DNA from: Pleurodeles waltl
Lineage: Eukaryota > Chordata > Amphibia > Caudata > Salamandridae
Length of the DNA stretch: 64,000 bases
Direction of reading: 5' to 3'
NCBI RefSeq assembly: GCF_031143425.1
Contig: NC_090442.1
Location: forward strand, 427,817,776 to 427,881,775
How positions within the stretch are numbered: the stretch's first letter is position 1; every line of letters begins with the position of its first letter. Below the pieces are notes generated by a model. It saw nothing but the letters and a program-made list of their open reading frames with translations, was not told where the DNA came from and made no database searches. The position numbers and the translations under genes were made by a program. Shown piece by piece: positions 33,011 through 45,254 of the stretch.

Positions 33011-36000
33011 GATTGACCAATTTGGGTGACTATTTTGTTTCTTCATCAATAGAATATCTAAATAGAGTACTGCTTTAAAACTCGCCTTTTTGTATTGCAT
33101 TCTGCCATTTAGTTTCCGCTCGCTGATAGACTCGTTTCATTTCTTGTGAGTAAGAGTAAACATAGCACGCTATGTATATGTGAGTGAAGATATCAATATA
33201 ATTACATAGAGAAGTATTAGTAGTATTTAATGCTCTTGGCTATGTGACGAGGGGCTGTAGCACCAAGAATGTTGTATTCTTAAGACATATCTGTCTAGAA
33301 GCTGTAAGAGTTAGACTGACATTAAAGAAAAAATTAACCATGCAGTTCTCTGATTGAATGGAAATCAGGATTACAGATATTACCGCAGTTATTTCTAAAA
33401 TAAGATCCAAAGTGTGACCTCTTGAACGTGTATGCAATGGCGAATTAACTACAGCCTGTATCAGACAATGAGGTCTTAAAATGACAGAGTGACAGCATCA
33501 CCTCTGAGCCACAGGATGAAATCACCTAAAGCAGTCAAATCACATATTGAAACATAATGGCGAAAAATGAGTCTAAGGACTTGATGTTAAAACATACTTT
33601 TCACAGCCTCGCTGTCTGTTAGGAATTCCTTCTAGTGTCATTCTGCATGCATCAGACATCAGTCATGTGTACCCTTGTGGTCACCACATACATTTTGTAC
33701 GGAGAAATGAATATTTGGGTCCTCATAATAAGTGACCTACTACCCCTAATGTGATTAGTAACTGGAGTTACCGGCCACATTAGAATTACTAGTGATGTGA
33801 AAACATTTCAAACCCTATGTTCCCTCCGGATATTTCAGCTGTCAAAATCAGCTTAATCTTTGGATGGCAAACAAGACAAATTGGGCAACAAACATTGGAT
33901 GTAGGTGCAGTAAATCCGAATTATCAGTGTATTCCCCATTTCTCACTGTCAATCCGTGATGATGCTGGGTACAAAGTTACAGATGCACTCATAAGGAGAG
34001 CCATGTTATTCATTCGACAATTACTCTGCATTTAGTTTACCTTTCTACTCTGTGTTGTCTAGAAGTCAACTTTCTACCAATCACACATCTACTAAGACTC
34101 ACCATACTCACCATATAACCATATCAGCTAAATCTTCTGTTGGACATACAATATACATTCGTATATTATAATATGTTTTGGTTTAGTTTAGTTTATTCTA
34201 TTTTAACTTTATTACCTCATAGTAAGTGATACAATATGACCCTATAACCTATGCACTGGGGTAGTTTATTTTCTTATTACAGGCACATTTTGAAGGCAGA
34301 TTGTAAGATAGTAGTTCATTATTTTGGGTGTGTGACTGCTTACCTCAAAATATTCAACACTTATTTTCAGGGTATAATCTGAAAGTCACTTAATTAGCCA
34401 GAGCTCAATCCCTCTGGAAACAGGATTGGTCCCAATGAACAGTTAGGAAGTCAACAAGTTTGAAAACGTTCTAATTCCCACTTCAGAAAACACCTATACA
34501 CTTTTATGAAGAATAGTTTTGAAATTTCTTTTAAGTCCAGATGCAGAAAGGGACTTTGCACATTTCGAGAAAAACCAGCTTGACTGAGTGAACTGCTCCT
34601 GAAATTGTAGCCGCCACTCAGGAACCGAAGGCTGTATACTTTAAGCAGGTTGTTTTGTTAGCATTCTACAGCTTTGGCGATTTCTCACTCAAAAGGTTCT
34701 ACGTCTAAGCGCATAATGGCACTAAGTCATTTTTTATGAGGAGCTGGGACCCTTGACCTGGACGAAGCTGAACTGTAACCCAAAGCAATGGAACGGCCGG
34801 TTGGATACTTTTCCTATAGGTTCCAATGCGATTCTGGAGGAAAGGTTTTCAAATGGTTCCAAGAATTCTTCTGGTGCTCAAGCAACCACAGGAGTACATT
34901 TAAAAGGTCCTCAGGACCTCATGGAGGCTCTTAAAGACTCTCAGGGTGACAAATAGAAGCCAACAACAAAGTCTAGTCTATGACCTGTTGCCACTGGTCA
35001 GATGGGCATTTCAGGAAAAAGGCCTCTTACAGCTTGTTGTGTCTTTGTGGCCACACAGTAGCCACACAGATCAGTAGATCTTTGTCCTGGGTACAAATGG
35101 GGACAGACTGAGTCCTTCAAGGATCACCTCAGGTCACTGAAAACTGTTAACATCCACTTCAGATCTTCTACAGGTCGAGTAAGTATTCTGAGCATGGTGC
35201 TTGGGGATGCCACATTTATGCTTGGCACCAGCTTTAGGGTGATATGACTGCTGGGCACTCTTTAATGAAGTGAGTAAAGTTTCCCTGTGGTAACCCTACT
35301 CAGTCTTTCGCAAAGCTTCATTGAATGTGGTAGAGGTGTGTTGCGGTTGACACTTTCAAACTGCAAATTGTCCCATATGTATCAATGATTTGCTATTAGA
35401 ATTCTGTTTGCAAATCATTCACGTTACAGACTCCCAATTTGAGGATATAACTGATTGAAACAGGGAATGGTGACCAGGGGGCCACTGCCCATGCTGACTG
35501 CAGTTTCTTTTTTTCAATTAAAACATTTTTTAAGCAGACCCATTTGCTTTAAGGAAGTCGGGCTGCTTCAAAAAAGTGTTCCAATCTGAATTGCAAAGGC
35601 AGGCATGGCACTCTCCTGTTCCTTGCACACCACCATTCTTGTCTAACCAATCTGAGTCGCAATTTGCAATGTGCCTCATAAATATTCATTTGGGTGGTTG
35701 AGCTGTGACTCAACCCAAATCCTTATTTTGTGGACAAACTTATTTCTACATAAATCAGTTTTCAAAAAAGATATTGGCAATTTGCAACTACTTTTTCTGA
35801 CCAGTATCTCTGTATTTCGGGCCCTTTGTCCTTTCTACATTAGCAACATATTCATACCACATGCTAAACCTATTTACTCTCACTACCAATTTCCTCAGAT
35901 GTTTCCAATGGACTGCCTACAACCAGGCCCTAGACCCATTCAACCAAGGAGGCAACACCAAGCATTGCCTGCAAGTCATGGACTTTGTCTGGTTTTCCGC

Positions 36001-37675
36001 TCAACTCAGTGGGTGGATTACCCCCAAACATCCATTACGCATGGTCTCTTGTCATGTTCATCTCAACTTGGGCCGTGGACTTGTCTGCAGGCCAGTACCT
36101 GTGCTTAACCACCGGGCAGCCGACACCAGCTGCACACGTCCTCTACCCAAGACTTTGTTAACCAAAGGGCCTCACCAACACATGTGAAATCAGACGATAG
36201 GATACAAGAATATACGTAAATGCTTCGATAGGTTTGGGGCTTGTTCGCACCATACAAAATAAAATAAAAACCTATATTAAATTAAGTTTACGCATCTTAC
36301 ATCAATGGGGCGTGTGTATACTCGCAAAACCAAGGAACAATCAAAGAGTGGCAGCTACATTTGAGTAGTAACAACACTCGAAATTTCGAACTAACATGTT
36401 TATTTACCACATCATTTTACTTACACGTGCCTCGATCGTTCAACAGCAAACGCTGAATAACTTTCCAGATGTAACTTGCTTAAAGAATTGTTGACCTAGA
36501 TAAGATAGAGATGATAAAAGATCTTCAAAACAGTGCATATTCTCTCTATCCCACTTCAAAGATCAGTTTTCGTATGCACCCGAGGCTAACATCTGGTGGG
36601 GAAAAAATCAGGAAAATGAAACCAGTTTTACAAGGGCAGGCCACCAGAGGCTTATTAATCGGGCCTCGTTACAGAAAGGTTATTTTTCTTGTATTTAATA
36701 TTCGATTAGCAATCACATCATCACTTCAAGAATGGTATTTCTTTCCGACATGGGCCTCTCCCAAATAAACTCACATGAGCTTTTGATTAGGAAGGCCGTC
36801 TTCTGCTGCAACCCTTTAAACGTGAACCCCTCACCCTGTGCTCTCTGTAGTCTAAGGAGGTCCCCTCCCTAGAATGCAGCAATGGCCTCGGTTGGGGTTT
36901 CGTCATGTTTTCCCTGGTTAGCTGCTGGATTCTCGGAAAGCAGTTGTGTACACACAATTTATTGAGTTTTGCTTGTAAACGTAGCACCTGCGTAAATTGA
37001 TCCATAGCAAATTCACAAGATTTAAGAGGCTGACAGAGAGAGGAGAGTGCTGTGGAAAAGTCAGTCACTTCCACCATGATTATGCTACAAGCTCCACTCT
37101 AGATTAATGTGAGTGCTTTCTGAATGAATCCCTTAAGGAAACCCTGGTGATCCATGAAACACTTTTAACAACTGGCCGTCACTTAAATCTATCAAGGAAG
37201 ATGGCTTCGGAAATGAATGGCTTTCCTATAAGGACGACCAATTTAAATCTTCAGCAAACTCGTTCACGTGCGCGTTTTCAACCAGCGTGTGGTTAAAGTT
37301 CACAGTAAATACACAAGATACGATGACCCACCTTTTCTTTTAAATCCACTGTGCACTCTAATTAGTATTTATAAAGCAGTGCTGGGGATGTTGGCGACTT
37401 CATGCAACCTTTTTCAACTTAAAAAATAAAAGAATGATATACCAAACAAGGTGACTGAGTACCAACCGGGCCACCTGGCCCACCACTTGCCTTACTTCTA
37501 TGAAAGAACAAACAGTATTCAGTACTGTTAGCTTTGCAATGTTTACAGAAGCGAAAATAGTGTGATCACAGAGAAGAAAAATAAATTTAAAGCAAAATGT
37601 GAACTGACAAAGTAAGGAAATAGCCATTGTTAAATTACAGAATTACATTGGGTTTCCATATTTACAAGTATTATT
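33011..37675. other. Unassigned 4.7 kb; no gene I can support
   Basis: AT-rich, with short frames only. The longest are 145 codons at 35671-36108 (+), 108 codons at 35861-36187 (+, overlapping it in another frame) and 96 codons at 36787-37077 (-, start MVEVTDFSTALSSLC). None shows a recognisable domain. The last has a balanced composition and could be a remnant of a gag-like or host exon, but nothing beside it supports that. Confidence 0.4.
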
Positions 37676-37960
37676 GGGGGTCATTACAACATTGGCGGTA
37701 AAAGCTGCTTACCGCTGTGCAGAAGACCGCCAACACACCACCGCGCCCGCGGAATTCCGCCACAGCTATTATGACCCACATCTCGAAATCCGACAAAATT
37801 CAGACACCCACACAAGTCCGCCACACCAAAGGTCAGTGATAAATTGGTGAAAACAAAACCTCCACGTCACGCCAACAGAAATACGCCCACGCTATCACGA
37901 CCCACGAATCCACGCAGCGGTCTTTCAATCGCGGTATTCCATTGGCGGTAAACACACCGC
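37676..37960. repeat. HB2 left terminus with subterminal GGCGGT/ACCGCC words
   Basis: The terminal inverted repeat is followed by repeated CCGCC/GGCGG words, among them TTGGCGGTAAA twice (one at the tip, one near 37942). In known Harbinger systems, terminal and subterminal motifs bind transposase and the Myb-like partner. That these words are the sites is inference. Confidence 0.6.
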
Positions 37961-38275
37961 TGCGCTCAAAATACGCACACATATACAAAACTCTGCCACA
38001 TTGGACAAATCGAAATACACACACCTGATACACATACACACACCACTCCCACACACTTAATACAATATAAAACACACACCCACATCACCCACAAACCCCT
38101 ATGACCAAAAATTCCAAAAGAAGGCCAGAGAGAGACACCACCATCCACAAACTAGCAGCCACAGGCACTCAACACCATCACCCACACAACTTCCACACAC
38201 AAAGCATCACACACCACTACATATCACCACACTTATCACCACACACACCACCCCACACATCACCCACACCACCCC

Positions 38276-39906
38276 ATGGCACGTCAAAGACACCCCAGGT
38301 TCTCGGAGGAGGAGCTCAGGGTCATGGTGGAGGAAAACGTCCGGGTCGAGCCGCAGCTATTTGGAGCACAGGTGCAGCACACCTCCATAGCTAGAAAGAT
38401 GGAGCTATAGCGAAGAATAGTCAACAGGGTCAACGCAGTGGGACAGCACCCAAGAAATCGGGACGACATCAGGAAGAGGTGGAATGACCTACGGGGGAAG
38501 GTGCGTTCCGTCGTCTCAAGACACCACCTGGCGGTACAGTGGACTGGCGGCGGACCCCCACCTCCTCCCCCACAGCTAACAACATGGGAGGAGCAGGTCT
38601 TGGCGATTCTGCATCCTGAGGGCCTCGCAGGAGTCGGTGGAGGAATGGACTCTGGTAAGTCAAACCTTTAACTATCATATCCCCCCACCCTACCTGCATG
38701 CTTTCACAGACCCCTACCCTCGCCCCCTCCCCTATCACTCCAACTTCTCACAAATGTACTAATAACACAAACCACACATCCCAACACCAAGCCCTTCACG
38801 ACACAACAAAGCATGGATACCCATCACTAAGCATTCCCACTGCACATACCCATAAAACCCCCTCAACCATCATCACACAAGCCCCCACACAGGAATGCTA
38901 GCACTGGGGTACACGGTCACCCACCCATTGCACACCATGACACACACAGATACAATAATCATGCTTTTACACCCCTGCAGGACCACTACCCAACGTCACC
39001 AGACAGGAGAGTCCAGACATCTCCACCCCACCCACAGAAGAGGCCCACAGTGATGACAGCAGCTCTGTCCAACTGGATCCAGATAACCAGCCCGGACCAT
39101 TGTGGGCCTCGGGACAGTCGGTTCCGCTCACCCAGTCACAGCCCACCACAGACCTTCAACCCTCTGGTAACACCAGCACAGCACCCACCCAGCGGGCCCA
39201 TACCTCCGTGCCCAGGACACGTCAATCAGCTGTGTGTCCACCACTACAGGGAACCCAGGATAACCCACCACCCCAGCAACAACAGGGACCTGGGGGCAGT
39301 GGCAGTGGGCACACGGTCCAGGGGACAGAGGCCCAGGAAGACAGGGGAACTGGGATGGCTGCCGTGCAACAGGGGGCAGACAGGCCAAGGGAACCCACTC
39401 TCCACGAGGCCCTCTCCTCCATCATGGGAGCATACCACCACTCCCAGGAGACGATAGCAACGGTCCTGGACAAGTTTTAGGAGACCCAGTGCATGTAGGA
39501 GGAATAGTATTTGGGGTTCAGGGAGGAACTCAGAACCATCAGCTCCGCCCTGGGCACCATCATAAGGGTGCTGAAGGAAATACTTAACACCAGGAGGGAC
39601 ACTGTGGCACTACAAGGGGCCCCTGACACTAGCATGGATGATGAACTGCCCACCACCTCCGCCGGCGCTAGTGGACAGGAGGCACCACCACAGAACCACC
39701 ACACCAGCACCCCACCCCCTGCAGACAGAGAACCACCCCACAAGTGGTTCCTGAGATCCAGGAACAAGACAGAGCACGAGGCCAAGACCCCCGCCAAGAA
39801 ATTAGACCACCCTGATTGTCAAACCACTGTCCCACTTTGTAACCCTGTCTATATTGGAACTGCCCCAGCTCCACTTCATATGCCCATATGGGCAATGCAC
39901 CTGTGA
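38276..39906 (+). pseudogene. HB2 second Myb/SANT-like protein (Myb-B), four premature stops
   Basis: Exon 1 is 38276-38654 (start MARQRHPRFSEEELRVMVEE), with donor GTAAGT. Exon 2 is 38981-39906 after a CCCCTGCAG acceptor; the phase matches. Residues about 8-85 form the Myb/SANT-like domain (EPQLFGAQVQ, ARKMEL, RNRDDIRKRWNDLRGKV), followed by a Pro-rich stretch, a WEEQVLAILHPEG segment, a Gln/Pro/Ser-rich linker and a C-terminal helical part (FREELRTISSALGTI) with a basic tail. Stops: TAG at 38408, where HB1 has Trp, and TAG at 39478, 39496 and 39505, each where HB1 has Gln. The normal end is uncertain, since HB1 stops earlier after a basic tail. It would act in the nucleus as a DNA-binding partner of the transposase, by analogy with Harbinger Myb-like proteins. 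Confidence 0.88.
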
Positions 39907-39990
39907 GACTAATAGACTGGACTCTGCCATGGACATTCCTCCACCATGACCCCTCACCATTTTACAACCCCTTCCAATATTGAGCACTTC

Positions 39991-39996
39991 AATAAA
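39991..39996 (+). terminator. Poly(A) signal of Myb-B (HB2)
   Basis: AATAAA in the context CAATAAACACCCTTGAA, the same context as after Myb-B in HB1 (4189-4194, minus strand). Confidence 0.65.
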
Positions 39997-41761
39997 CACC
40001 CTTGAAGCACAAAACAATCTGGAGTCAGTCTGTGATTTCGAAATTGTGTATTAGCAATGACAGTGACAAAATGCTTTTTCAAATGTAATGTCAACATACC
40101 TATGTCACACATCTCAAGTCCATGGGGAATCTAAGCAGAGGACACATGTTGGAAACCACACCTGTGAAACCGTAAGGGAAATTTATAACTCAGAGACCAT
40201 ATACTGGTTGAAATCGACAGACAGGATACAGGTAGAAGTGTTAAAGTACTTGTACTAGGCAGGAATGTTTTCTCACCTGTGTGTCACTGGAAATATTGCT
40301 GGATGACTGAGTCCCTGTTGTCAATGTCTTCTTCCTTTGCTTCCTCCTCATCACTGTCCACAGGCTCCACAGCTGCCACAACACCGAAATCTGGACCATC
40401 CTCCTGCAGAAAAGGCACCTGTCGTCGCAAAGCCAAGTTGTGAAGCATACAGCAGGCCACGATGATCTGGCACACCTTCTTTGGTAAGTAGAATAGGGAA
40501 CCACCTGTCAAATGGAGGCACCTGAACCTGGCCTTCAGGAGGACGAAGGTTCATTCGATCACCCTCCTAGTCAGCCCATGGGCCTCATTGTAGCATTCCT
40601 CTGCCCTGGTCCTGGGATTCCTTACTGGGGTCAGTAGCCATGACAGGTTGGGGTAACCAGAGTCCCCTAATAGCCACACCCGGTGACTTTGGAGTTGACC
40701 CATCACATAAGGGATGCTGCTATTCCGTAGGATGTAGGCATCATGCACAGAGCCAGGGAACATAGCATTTACCTGTGAGATGTACTGGTCTGCCAAACAT
40801 ACCATCTGTACATTCATGGAATGATAACACTTCCGGTTCCTGTACACCTGTTCACTCCTGTTGGGGGGGACCAGAGCTACATGGGTCCCATCAATGGCAC
40901 CTATGATGCTGGGGATATGTCCAAGGGCATAGAAGTCACCTTTCACTGTAGGCAAGTCCTCCACCTGAGGGAAAACAATATAGCTCCGCATGTGTTTCAG
41001 AAGGGCAGACAACACTCTGGACAACACAATGGAAAACATAGGCTGGGACATCCCTGATGCCATGGCCACTGTTGTTTGAAATGACTCACTTGCAAGGAAA
41101 TGGAGCACTGATAGCACTTGCACTTGAAGGGGGATTCCTGTGGGATGGCGGATTGCTGACATCAGGTCTGGCTCCAACTGGCTACACAGTTCCTGGATTG
41201 TGGCATGGTCAAACCTGTAAGTGATGATCAAATGTCTTTCCTCCATTGTCGACAGGTCCACCAGCGGTCGGTACACTGGAGGATTCCGCCATCTCCTCAC
41301 ATGTCCCAGCGGACGGTGCCTATGAAGGACAACAGCGACCACAGAGTCAAACAACTCAGATGTATGTACCCACATTCTACACAGAACACCATTCATACAC
41401 AAAATGTGGCCTGTATTTGTGTTGTGAGACATGGTATGTGTGACGCAGTTGGTAATTAGGCCATGTGGGCCCCTGAAATGGCGGCTGCCTGACCTCTAAA
41501 CTGGAACAATGGGATGTGAGGTAACTGCGCTGGCGTTGTACACCGTCGCGGTAGGCGGTCAAGACCGCGGCGCAATGCTGCATTGGTTATCATTGGACCC
41601 TATGGGTCCCAGGAGCCAATGACGATGTACGCCGGCGGTGATGGTAGCACCGCCGCGGACGTCACCGCCATTTTCTAGCTGTTGAATCACTCGATGCCTG
41701 ATCTTCGACAGGAGAGGACCAACACTGCAAGTGCTGCTGTGACCTCGGTCTGGAAGAGACA

Positions 41762-44700
41762 ATGGCTCGTGCGTCTGGGGAAAGGGCCCCTGCCTTCACT
41801 GCAGAGGAATTAGAGAAGCTCATCTACGGGGTCCTCCCCCAGTGCACGCTACTCTATGGTCCTCCAGACCAACAGGTAAGTACACAGGGAGCATGTTGTA
41901 TGGGCTATGCCTGTGTGGAGAGGGCTGGTTGTAAGAAGGAAGGGTGCACAGTTCTGCGTGCATGAAGGACTGTGAATGCATGTGCCACATGGCAAGGGTA
42001 GGGATGTGGGCCTTGACGGTTCAGTTGGTAATGACTTCTCTTCTTCCCCTGTACATGTCATGTAGGTCAGCGCCCACCAGAAGAAGGATATTTGGCGTGC
42101 CATCGCCAAGGACGTCCGGACCCTGGGGGTCCACCACAGACGGAGCGCCCACTGCCGTAAAAGATGGGAGGACATTTGCCGCTGGAGCAAGAAGACGGCG
42201 AAGGCTCAGCTGGGGATGGCCTCCCAACGTGGGAGGGGTGCCCGTCGAACAATGACCCCCCTGATGTTCAGGATCCTGGCGCTGGCCTACCCTGAGTTGG
42301 ATGGGCGCTTGAGGGGATCACAGCAGACACAAGGGGGTGAGTACACTATCATTCAGCGGACTTTGCGTGCAGTGAAGGTGTCTGGGTGAGGGAGGAGGGC
42401 TGTGGGTTTCCCTAGGCCAGGGCGAGTTCCGTAGGCTAGGCCCCTCCGTAATGCAGGCCATGTGGCACCCCACACCACCTCTGTAGAGTGCCAAGTACAG
42501 GTATTCATGCCCCTGTGTCATCTATGTGTGCAGATGTCGTCCATAGCCTTGTAGGCCATTTCCCAGGAACTGCATCTGTAGAGCCCAACAGCGCAATGTA
42601 GTGCAGGGGGCTGCTGTGTCTGTATTGTCCGCCAACGGTAGCGGTAAGCCATGCACTCAACCTGTCTTTCTTCTGTCTTCCCCCCCTTTTTGTGGTCTCC
42701 CTGTTCTTCTGTGCATTAGCATCATCAGGCAGAGGTACAGTGGCACCGGAGCACGAGGGAGCTGCATCCCACATGGCCATGGAGGGTCACACCATGGACT
42801 CGGAATACACCAGTGGGACGGAGGGCACGGGGAGCACCACGGCGGTCACAGGATCTGCAACCAGCGACACGGACTCATCCTCTGATGGGAGCTCCCTTGT
42901 GGTGGCGGCAACATCTGTGCCCCCCACTTCTACAGGTACAGCCGTCACCCCCCCTACCAGCACCTTCCTACCCTCAGCCTTTGCCCCGTGCCCTCTCACC
43001 CAGGAGGGTGGGCATCACCTTCGGCCCAGGCACCTCAGCCCCTGCCCCTGTCACCTCTGCTGTCCTCAGTGAGGAGGCCATTGACCTCCTCAGGTCCCTC
43101 ACTGTTTGGCAGTCTACCATTTTGAATGCCATCCAGGGTGTAGAAAGGGAGTTGCAACATACAAATGCATTCCTGGAGGGCATTCTTTCTGGTCAGACTG
43201 CCCTTCATCGAGCCCTGCAAACTCTGGCCTCAGCACTGATGGCAGCCATTGTCCCTGTGTCTAGCCTCCCCCCTCCAACTTCCTCCACCCAGACCCAATC
43301 CCCTGTACCTCTGCCTATCCCAAGCACACCATCAGACCAGCCTGCACACACCTCACCTCACAAGGGAAGCTCAGGCAAACATAAGCACCACACATCCCAC
43401 AGGCACTCACGCAAGCATCACACACATACAGACACACCAACATCCACTGCCTCCACTGTGTCCCCCTCCTCGTCATCTCCCTCCTCCCTCCCAGTCTTGT
43501 CTACACTCACACCTGCATGCACTACCACTATAGCCACTACGTCCCGCACCAGCACACCCACCACCACACCCCGCTCTCGTGCAGTCACCACCCCCACTAA
43601 CATTTCCACGTCCCCTGTGTCCTCTCCCAGTGTGTCTGTGATGCCCCTCCCAAGATACACAAACGCAGGCACACACCCACCCAACAGCCATCCACCTCAC
43701 GACAGCCTCCAGCCCATGCATCTGCACCCAAATCCACAAAAGTTACACCTCCTACAACCACCACCTCTTCCTCCGCTCCCAAACCCCCTCCCGCTACCCG
43801 TCCCAGTGTCTCCAAAAAACTTTTCCTGTCCACCCTTAACCTATTTCCCCCCCGTCCAACTCATAAGTCCTGTACTAGCACCTCAGCCAAAAAATCTCCG
43901 GGACCAGTGGTGCCTGTTGTTACAGGTATGTGGAGTGCACCAGCCACCAGGCCAGCCAGTGTGGCATGGAGCCACAGCACAGCCAGTACTCCCCCCTGTG
44001 AAGCACCAGAAGGTGGACAGTGCCCGGTGGGAGAGGGGGAAGACTCCAGCCAGCAAAGCCGCTCACAGGGATCCCGGGGGGAGTGTCGACTCAGCTGTGA
44101 CTCCTCCCAAGGTGGGAAAGGGGCAGAAGAAATCTCCAAAGTCTGGGAGGAGCAGCACGGCGGAGAAGACCGCCATCATCCCCGCTGCCCAGGAGGCCAC
44201 TGCCAGCCCCATTGTCACTGCCCAGGAGGCCACCGCCAGCCCCAGAGTCACTGCCCAGGAGGCCACCGCCAGCCTCATCATCACTGCCCAGGAGGCCACC
44301 ACCAGCTCCAAATTCACTGCCCAGGAGTCCACCGCCAGCCCCAGAGTCACTGGCCAGGAGGCCACCGCCAGCCTCATCGTCACTGCCCAGGAGGCCACAC
44401 CAGCCCCAGAGTCACTGGCCAGGAGGCCACCGCCAGCCTCATCGTCACTGCCCAGGAGGCCACCGCCAGCCCCAGAGTCACTGGCCAGGAGGACACCGCC
44501 AGAGTCACTGCCCAGGAGGCCATCGCCAGGCTCATCGTCACTGGCCAGGAGGCCACCGCCAGCCTCATCGTCACTGCCCAGGAGGCCACCGCCAGCCTCA
44601 TTGTCACTGCCCAGGAGGCCACTGCCAGTCCCAGAGTCACTGGCCAGGAGGCCACCGCCAGAGTCACTGCCCAGGAGGCCACCGCCAGCCTCATCGTCAC

Positions 44701-44836
44701 TGCCCAGGAGGCCACCGCCAGAGTTACTGCCCAGGAGGCCACCGCCAGCCCCATCGTCACTGCCCAGGAGGCCACCGCCAGCCACAGCCCAGCTGGCCAG
44801 GAGGGCCCCGCAAGCCACAGCCCAGCTGACCCATAA
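41762..44836 (+). pseudogene. HB2 Myb/SANT-like protein A (Myb-A), nested antisense in transposase intron, repeat-rich tail
   Basis: Exon 1 is 41762-41875 (114 nt, start MARASGERAPAFTAEELEKL), donor GTAAGT. Exon 2 is 42066-42336, donor GTGAGT. Exon 3 starts at 42720 after TGCATTAG. All phases join. Residues about 10-95 form the Myb/SANT-like domain (FTAEELEKLI, IWRAIAKDV, then CRKRWEDICRW), followed by MTPLMFRILALAYPELDGRL. Exon 3 encodes an acidic Ser/Thr-rich part, then SEEAIDLLRSLTV and an ERELQHTNAFLEGI helical stretch (43070-43240), a Pro/Thr/His-rich tract and about 20 tandem repeats of an 11-residue unit (AQEATASLIVT-like). Frameshifts near 42990 and 44397 break it. Predicted proteins of this kind have been described as Myb-related, partner-of-profilin-like. 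The gene lies entirely inside transposase intron 1. Confidence 0.85.
44165..44815 (+). repeat. 33/27-bp coding minisatellite in Myb-A exon 3
   Basis: About 20 units of GCCCAGGAGGCCACCGCCAG plus a variable end, 33 bp (11 codons) or 27 bp (9 codons). All full units are multiples of three and lack stops in most frames, so overlapping long ORFs appear on both strands. The consensus peptide in the gene frame is (A/G)QEATAS(L/P)(I/R)VT. One unit near 44397 lacks one base and shifts the frame. Confidence 0.92.
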
Positions 44837-44896
44837 AGGACCGCCAGCCATAGCCCTGCTGGTCAATGAAGGACCGCCTTGGCAAGGACTGCTGAA

Positions 44897-45210
44897 CAGG
44901 GCAAAGACCGCTGAACAGGTCAAAGCCCGCCATGGAAAGCACCGCTGAACAGGTCTGACACTGGCAACTCAAGCACCGCTGAACAGGCCAAGGACCGCTG
45001 AACAGGGCAAAGACCGCCATGGAAAGCACCGCTGAACAGGTCTGACACTGGCAACTCAAGCACCGCTAAACAGGCCAAGGAACGCTGAACAGGGCAAAGA
45101 CCGCCATGGAAAGCACCGCTGAACAGGTCTGACACTGGCAACTCAAGCGCTGTTGAACAGTCCAAGGACGGCTGAACAGGGCAAAGACCGCCATGGAAAG
45201 CACCGCTAGC
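44897..45210. repeat. 87-bp tandem repeat
   Basis: About 3.5 units. TCTGACACTGGCAACTCAAG recurs at 44954, 45041 and 45128 (spacing 87). Downstream of the Myb-A reading frame. Confidence 0.92.
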
Positions 45211-45254
45211 CCATTTGCGGCAGGGCCAGTGACGCAACTGAGACCGTCACGGGG

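Noticed and set aside
33705..33810. Possible further Harbinger terminus (GGGTCCTCATAATAAGTGACC)
   Set aside because: Only a weak resemblance to the terminal sequence. No inverted partner and no GGCGGT cluster nearby.
35671..36187. 145- and 108-codon plus-strand frames
   Set aside because: Two frames overlap over the same bases, neither has a known motif, and no splice or regulatory support was seen.
44063..44923. 286-codon minus frame and 309/205-codon plus frames over the 33-bp array
   Set aside because: Shadows of the coding minisatellite, open in several frames because all units are multiples of three. Only the AQEATAS frame joins the Myb-A exons.
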